Assembly (NCBI GenBank): GCA_038496445.1
Contig: JALMLS010000507.1
Coordinates: 310,001-374,000 of the forward strand
Length of the DNA stretch: 64,000 bases
Origin: Trichosphaerium sp. ATCC 40318
Lineage: Eukaryota; Discosea; Flabellinia; Trichosidae
Direction: 5' to 3'
A model generated the notes under the pieces. That model did no database searches and had not been told where the DNA came from. It saw only the letters and a list, made by a program, of their open reading frames with translations. Both the position numbers and the translations under genes were made by a program. Of the stretch, positions 58,503 through 64,000 are shown piece after piece. Positions within the stretch are counted from its first letter, which is position 1, and each line of letters begins with the position of its first letter.

Positions 58503-58844
58503 ATGACTGAACATGCAGTAGAAGAAAAGAAGTGGGTGTTTTGTGGACCTGTGACGTGTTACCAGTCAAAAGGGTTTTACATAACTCCAAATACAACGAT
58601 GGACCAAATAGCATCGCTATACATTGAAATATGGCCCTATAGCGCACAACATAACATACCAACACTAATGATATTTCCTCATGGCTACGGAAAAGTTATC
58701 ACAGATAGACTAGTTGATTTAATACCAATGGAGGAAGGCATGGGCACAAAAACAGTATCAGAACTTGGTATTTATAATCAAGCCAAGACAATACGATTTA
58801 TGATTAAACCTAAACATTTAGATCGTAACAAACAAGAAATATAA
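58503..58844 (+). CDS. Uncharacterised 113-aa protein, intronless
   Basis: ATG at 58503 to TAA at 58842-58844: MTEHAVEEKKWVFCGPVTCY..., with an aromatic-rich N-terminal half, IWPYSAQHNIPTLMIFPHGY and a basic C-terminus. No signal peptide or membrane segment. Long enough, with ATG, good codon structure and AATAAA soon after (near 58867), to be a genuine single-exon gene. I do not recognise a family. Confidence 0.55.
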   Translation: MTEHAVEEKKWVFCGPVTCYQSKGFYITPNTTMDQIASLYIEIWPYSAQHNIPTLMIFPHGYGKVITDRLVDLIPMEEGMGTKTVSELGIYNQAKTIRFMIKPKHLDRNKQEI

Positions 58845-59100
58845 AAGTAACGTAGCAAACTACGTAAATAAATACGTATTAGAATACCAGTTGTTTTCAT
58901 CTTTTCTTGCACGTGTAACTAGATCCAAGAGATGGGTGCAGCTAGGTTGCATCAACAATATTAGAGAATCATTGCTGTCGTATATTCTAGTACCTACGGA
59001 GGTGCCATACTGCTACGAAGGGTTGGCAAAAAGTACTCTGAGTTAAAGTACAAAATGGTTATTTGTAAAATAGTAGTTTATTACTTTCTTCTTCCAGTTT

Positions 59101-60319
59101 TTAGTCTTTGTTCTCCTTCGCTTTACCATTCTTCATGATACAATCCATGTCTGGGGAACCATCTTCCGAATAAGTCTTATAAGCGCCCTCCAGAGTACCA
59201 TCCACCTTGTTACAGTGTAACTGCAGCTTACCAGACTCGTACCATTGCTTAAACTCACCATGATGATTTCCATCCTTGAAGCAAACTTCCTGGCACAGGA
59301 CGCCGTTTTGATGCCAATGCTTCAACATACCATCCGGTTCTCCTTCCTTCATAGTACACTCAAGCTCCTTTTCTCCATTCTCATACCATTGATGCATCTC
59401 CCCATGTTGTAGGCCGTCCTTCATGGTACACTGAACATTTATCTGGCCGTTTGGGTAAAAATCTTTGTATTCCCCTTGATAGATTCCGTTTTTCTTCGTA
59501 CACTCAATCTTGACTTGTCCATCCTCAAAATAATCTCTATAAACACCGTCATCTTCTCCGTCCTTCATAAAACAATCTATCTTCAGTTGTCCGCTCTCAT
59601 AGTACTCCTTGTATTCTCCTTCGTGCTTATCGTTGTTCATAGTGCAGCTGACGTGTAGGTTTCCGTTTGGATGCCAACGCTTGTACTCTCCATGTCGAAG
59701 ACCTTCTTTCATGAAACATTGAAGCTCAATGTTGCCGTCCTCAGACCACTCTGTGAACTCTCCGTCTTGGTTACCGTCCTTCATGAAAGCACGACATTGT
59801 ATGTTTCCGTTAGGATGCCATTGTTGATAAGCTCCTTCTGGCTTTCCGTTAAACATCCCACATTGTAAGTAAAGTTGATCATTCGGAAGGAAGAAGTTAA
59901 GTTCCTCAACACTTCCATTGCTGAAGATGAATAACTTTTTAAGATCTGAATCCTTCTCCCATCTTCTGAAAACGCCGTGTTTATCAAGGTTATAATTATA
60001 CCTCGTAGTTACAGCCGCTTGTGCACATAACAAAGGCCATTTAATGTAAATTTCCTTGTCAGCGCACATAATCATTTCGACGATATCGAGAGGCATATGT
60101 ATAATCGAGATAGGTTGTTCTGATTGCGAACTATGCTATCGTCAACAAAATAAAAGTATTTTACGATGAGTTTTACAAATAAAAAAAAATTGTTTTAATT
60201 TTTACGCCTAAAACAGAATGACATGTGGTTTTTTAGGCGTTTCACGTGCGTTTTTGTAAAAAAAGTATCGTAACTTACTTATTGGCGTCTTTGCTTGCGG
60301 TATTTGTTGGCTGTTCCAT
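59101..60319 (-). CDS. YwqK-type repeat protein 3 with F-box-like N-terminus
   Basis: The main exon (from about 60124 down to 59101) encodes about ten MORN-variant repeats of 23 residues: QQWHPNGNIQCRAF, TEWSEDGNIELQCF, RWHPNGNLHVSCTM, EYYESGQLKIDCF, DYFEDGQVKIEC, DFYPNGQINVQC, QWYENGEKELEC, HWHQNGVLCQEVC, QWYESGKLQLHC and TYSEDGSPDMDC. The N-terminus MPLDIVEMIMCADKEIYIKW followed by PLLCAQ resembles an F-box helix pair. A 5' exon with ATG at 60319 (MEQPTNTASKDAN, donor GTAAGT) can splice in frame to this exon; otherwise ATG at 60096 is the start. If the F-box reading is right, the repeats would select substrates for an SCF-type ligase; this is inference. The repeats share a Cys at the end of each unit, unlike YwqK gene 1. 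Confidence 0.8.
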
Positions 60320-61636
60320 GCGAGTGCGTCCAATGAATAGATTGATCAGTCTGAATTTGGTGTAGTAGTTTGAGTAAAAAAAAAATACTAGTTACTTAAG
60401 CTCGTTTTGATTTTGAACTTGAGTCATTTTCTGTCTCGACACTACTCGAAAAATTGGGCAAAAACTTCAGGGTGCCTTGTAGATATCGACTTTTTTTTTG
60501 GGCAGCGGACACTTTCAGAAATTCCGAAATTTTTTGGAGAGAAAAAAAATTGCTTGTCTCGTTATCAAATGACTGAACATGTAGACATTTCAGGCGTTTG
60601 ATCAGAACGAGATTGACTGTCAGAACGTGACCTACGACAACAGCACAGGATAGCAAGCAGAAATCACCCTCCCACCGCACCCTTAATAATTTGGAAAACC
60701 TTTCTCAAAACAAAATTTTTTTTAGAAAACTTTATTTTACATTTCGCGATCGTGTATTTTGTAAATAAACCACGCACGCTCGCTCTGCGCTAGAGCTATC
60801 TGTCAGGGACAGATGTGTTCCTCTCCTCCCAGATCGTCTTCGCTGTTTGATTGGCACAGGTCTGATTTAACATTAAAAAATGGTAATTTTTCGGACTGTC
60901 TCAAAAGTGATGCTATCTAACCCTTTCACTGGCGAATATAATGGTGACACCAAAACATGAGATCAATGAACGTCTCAACAACTGAATGTAGCACGTATGT
61001 GCAATAAATTAACTACAACAATGCCTCCAACTACTGCCCCCTACAGTAAATCCAACAACAAAAACAAACTACAGAACCACCAACACAAACACGTACAACA
61101 CTACCCAACCAAACCACCTACAACCAAGTTCGAACCTCAGAGTAAATAAAGAAAGTACAATTTATAGTGAAGTCCAAGAACCTCCAAACCGAAGTCCATC
61201 CATGGACTTGAGTTTAACTGAACTTATGTAAGGAAGTCACAGTGAACCTTACTGTCCTTGATGATGATAACGTCATCAAGACCCTTCACCTTGCGGCCTT
61301 TGCGGCCCAGGTGCACTTTGCGGCCTTTGCAGCCCGGGTGAACATACAGCTTGTAACTTGAATAAACTTAATAAGATAACTCTAACAACGTTTATTAGCT
61401 AACAAGTAAAGAAGAAACCTGGCCAGGTACGTGCCTCTTTACACTTACATCTGCTCGAGAAGGATACAAGTACTCTCTATAACACAGGTATTTATTTGGT
61501 TTTGTTGTTTCACTAAAATTCTCAAGAATTCACTAAGCCAAATTTGTACGATTATTGGAGTTTTTTGTACGAACAACACTAACAAAGACCACCTGAACTG
61601 TAACATTATCCTTTCAATCTCACTAGGTTACAACAA
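60320..61636. other. Long region without a confident gene
   Basis: A minus-strand frame at 60396-60680 is open for 94 codons, has no ATG start, and has an overlapping Arg/Ser-rich frame; it may hold exons but is not convincing. A short hairpin (ATCTGTC/GACAGAT, about 60798-60814) and an A/C-rich stretch near 61020-61130 occur. A GC-rich tandem repeat lies at 61291-61343. The end should carry the promoter of the small secreted gene at 61637. Confidence 0.35.
61291..61343. repeat. Two-copy GC-rich tandem repeat, period 27
   Basis: Two near-identical units built on TTGCGGCCTTTGC..CCC.GGTG, at 61291-61316 and 61318-61343, stand out in GC content from the AT-rich surroundings. Read on the minus strand they encode GCKGRKVHLGRKGRKVKG followed by LDDVIIIKD and a stop. 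On the plus strand they encode LAAFAAQVHFAAFAARV. Either could be a coding exon, but neither is tied to a gene. Confidence 0.6.
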
Positions 61637-61960
61637 ATGGACAAGTTTATCAAATTGACACTGCTTTTGGTCACTGCTTTACTACTAAGCGCCTCTCTTG
61701 CTGGTGTATGCACTGACTATGAAACAAAAGGACAAGTAGTTTGTATCGATCAGCTGAATGTAACCGAATGCTCTTCGCACGTCGCTCAGATTAATGACAT
61801 TGTGACCAAGTGTATCACTGTTTGTCCACCAAACGATCAGATAGAAAGTGATGCCTCTCTTCTCGCAGACGTAGTTCAAAAGATTAACAACCCACCAACT
61901 ACCTTTGTAGCAAGTTTGATACTTTGCAGGGATCTTGACAGATATTGCACGCTGTGTTAG
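61637..61960 (+). CDS. Small secreted Cys-containing protein, intronless
   Basis: ATG at 61637: signal peptide MDKFIKLTLLLVTALLLSAS followed by a mature chain of about 85 residues with eight Cys (VCTDYE, VVCIDQ, ECSSHV, KCITVCPP, LCRD, YCTLC). Stop TAG. The even number of Cys suggests four disulfides in an extracellular protein. Family not recognised; saposin-like folds are similar in size but the spacing does not obviously fit. Confidence 0.6.
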   Translation: MDKFIKLTLLLVTALLLSASLAGVCTDYETKGQVVCIDQLNVTECSSHVAQINDIVTKCITVCPPNDQIESDASLLADVVQKINNPPTTFVASLILCRDLDRYCTLC

Positions 61961-62245
61961 AAGGCCAACATGTTGCATTGTGTACTCACGTAACAAATAA
62001 CGAAGATTAAATAAAATCACGTTTCTCTAACCGGCATCGAGCGTCCACTCAGCGTTATTACTTTGTCAAAGTAAAAGCAGTTGATTTCGCCATTTTGAGG
62101 TCTTTACACGTTCAGTTCCGCGAAGATACTTCAAGACAACGCAATATGAAGTTTTCATGACACTTTCTTTCTTTCTTGGTTTTGAAGACCGTATATGGGT
62201 ACTAAATAAACGCTGTAACTACTCTCAACTCCAATACGCCCAGAG

Positions 62246-64000
62246 ATGATGTTTATGTGGTGTTTACACAAATTCGCTGACAAAAAGTCGTTGACTTTCG
62301 TACGCTCGGCAGGAACTCCACTCTACACATTAGTTCATTCGGAAAAAGGATCATCGAGCCAGTTCCTTGCTTTTGAAGCATGCTTCAACGAATCCACTCG
62401 CAAATACTCACTAATACCTTCTCGTTCATACTCGATGATGTGGCTGCGATATTTGAGGCTTTTGATAGTGATCAAAAATATCTTGGACAACAATGGTTTG
62501 CTAATAGTTCCTACGCATTTTAACTTATATATACTAGCGTAACAGCTATTTTTGACAAATACGGCGTGAAAGGTGTATACAATTTGCTGAAAAATGCCGC
62601 AGACCTTGTTGGTACATCTAGAACGCGCGTACGTACCCAGTACACATTTTTTTGTATTTTTTACACCTCTACAATTAAACGTTCTCATTATTGAGCTTTA
62701 GGGCGTACCAGAAGCATGTAGAGTAATATTTACAAGGATAACAGAATTTCGTGGTACGTTAACGTCTTTTTTAATGAGTTTTTTTTTTCTGTCACTACAG
62801 TGTCCACGTGGTCGATATACTTACGTTTATCAGATGAAGACGTAGTACCTATAGTAGAGAGACATGTGATGGAGTTAAAACAAGTTGTACACAAGGTACA
62901 AGAGCCTCATCTGACGTTGATTTCAAGCGTTCTTTTTTTCAACTTGTTTTTTGTATTCATTGCTTGTTTTTAGAACCCTAAAGCATGTTCTATGCTGTGC
63001 AAGGATTTAAGGAAGCGGTTTGGTGGATATACAGGGTTATCAAGCTTGAACACTATGTACGGCAGGAGTGTTTAAAAACTCGTTAATTAACTATCCCTAC
63101 AATAGGTCTTCGTTGAAGCAATACTTCACAATGGGTGATATAGTTGGCAGGGGTACTTTTGGCGTAGTTTATAAAGGTACAATCGCTCATGACATTTGTT
63201 AATCTATTGGTTTTTTACAAACTTTATCTTACAAGGTTATAATACTGCTACTGGAGAGGTTGTTGCTATTAAGTGTATAACTTACTCTCAACAAGCTGTT
63301 CATGTTCAAGCCCAGATACTTAAAGAAATACATGTAATGAAAAAACTCATCCATACACACGTTGTAAGGTACTAGCTCTTTGACAAACAATGAAAAAAAA
63401 AAAGGATGCAAACTTTTTTGTTCCATATGTTGCTGAATGAAGATTTCGTCTCATTTCATGTATAGGTTATATGACCATATTATGGATGATAGAAATTTGT
63501 ATATTATAATGGAATACGCTGAATTGGTATGTAGTTTTTATGGCAACTTCGAAACAAAGAAAAAGACATCTCGATTTCTTTATTTGTGTGGCATTAACAG
63601 CAATCTTAAAAGGGGGATTTAGAAGATTATGTATTGTCCCAAGATAATACATTATCGCTTGACACCATAGTAATGCTCATGCGTGAACTCGTCATTGGCT
63701 TAAAATTTTTACGATCAAAACAAATAGTTCATCGGTTCGTTAAGCCATTTCTATTTTTACTCACTGAACCACCTTACAGGGATCTTAAACCTGCGAATAT
63801 TCTTGTTTTTAAAGAAGGTGAAAAGGTTATCCTCAAACTATGCGATTTCACAACAGCGAAAGAAATGGTTCAAGGTACTTATAACAAAACAATCAAATTT
63901 TTCTTTGCTTATTTTTTATCAAGGTGACATAACTAGTACTGTATGCGGAAGTCCGCTATACATGGCCCCTGAGGTATGTAAATGATATTTAGCAGGTATT
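62246..64000 (+). CDS. Serine/threonine protein kinase with N-terminal extension (3' end outside window)
   Basis: Multi-exon gene cut by the window end. The kinase domain starts about 63120: DIVGRGTFGVVYKG (Gly loop), GEVVAIKCI (VAIK lysine), ILKEIHVMKKLIHTHVVR (alpha-C Glu), NLYIIMEYAEL, then HRDLKPANIL assembled across an intron that splits the catalytic loop (about 63735/63779). LKLCDFTTAKE follows (the DFG glycine is Thr), then STVCGSPLYMAPEV (activation-segment end, APE). N-terminal exons encode helical segments (LDDVAAIFEAFDSDQKYLG, FDKYGVKGVYNLLKNAADL, RHVMELKQVVHK, CKDLRKRFGGYTGL) of no recognised family. The GSPLYMAPE block recalls ULK/NEK-type kinases. The true start is uncertain: frames near 62246-62540 do not join cleanly. 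Confidence 0.75.

Noticed and set aside
60396-60680. Minus-strand 94-codon open frame
   Set aside because: No ATG start, no family recognised, and an overlapping Arg/Ser-rich frame competes; left as part of an unassigned region.
60798-60814. Short hairpin ATCTGTC/GACAGAT
   Set aside because: Seven-base stem with a three-base loop and no histone gene or other context; likely to occur by chance.
1-64000. tRNA, rRNA, CRISPR arrays and transposons
   Set aside because: No T-loop-like GTTCRA box in a cloverleaf context, no direct-repeat/spacer array, and no transposase or reverse transcriptase motifs were seen on either strand.

Overview
The window is nuclear DNA of a eukaryotic microbe: AT-rich, compact and intron-dense. 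Introns are mostly 40-90 nt, with GT-AG ends, very often a GTACGT-type donor and a T-rich tract before the acceptor. Stop codons TAA, TAG and TGA are all used, so the standard code fits. The gene set (VPS13, PAF1, pantothenate kinase, a Ras-like GTPase, many secreted hydrolases and Cys-rich secreted proteins) suggests a free-living, phagotrophic or osmotrophic protist. I cannot name the lineage from sequence alone.

Layout. 0.5-12.8 kb: one very large VPS13 lipid-transfer gene with dozens of exons. 13.7-16 kb: a GPI-anchored secreted protein and a secreted NTR/TIMP-like Cys-rich protein, the latter paired with a 65-bp inverted copy of its own coding sequence. 16.5-21.5 kb (minus): a SAM-like/globin/PH fusion and a TLDc-domain protein. 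21.8-24.9 kb: four LOTUS-like winged-helix repeats fused to a BMT5-like (DUF2431) RNA methyltransferase domain. 24.9-30.9 kb: divergent secreted polysaccharide lyase family 8 enzyme and secreted metallophosphatase. 31-45 kb: PAF1, an AlkB-type dioxygenase, an F-box/LRR protein, a Ras-like GTPase with His at the Gln61 position, an ER FKBP with a KDEL tail, type II pantothenate kinase and purple acid phosphatase. 46-53.6 kb (minus): a RasGAP/PH/ankyrin/coiled-coil protein and a putative organelle protein with four tandem DWY...YPEHEW repeats. 53.7-56.2 kb: a D-apionate-lactonase-like protein. 56-64 kb: small Cys-rich secreted proteins, an unknown 113-aa gene and the 5' part of a protein kinase gene cut by the window end.

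A recurrent theme is a family of MORN-variant (YwqK-type, W-Y-x-N-G) repeat proteins: three intact genes (35.2, 45.1, 59.1 kb) and two decayed copies (36.7 and 57.9 kb), at least two of the intact genes sharing an F-box-like N-terminal WPLLC module. Another is the palindrome CACGTG, which I count about 59 times by eye, several-fold above what base composition predicts, mostly in introns and intergenic DNA. The strongest candidates for something undescribed are the LOTUS x4-methyltransferase fusion, the NTR gene with its antisense duplicate, the F-box/YwqK family with relics, and the CACGTG excess. Exon limits were read by eye from frame continuity and splice motifs; gene ends are firmer than internal junctions.
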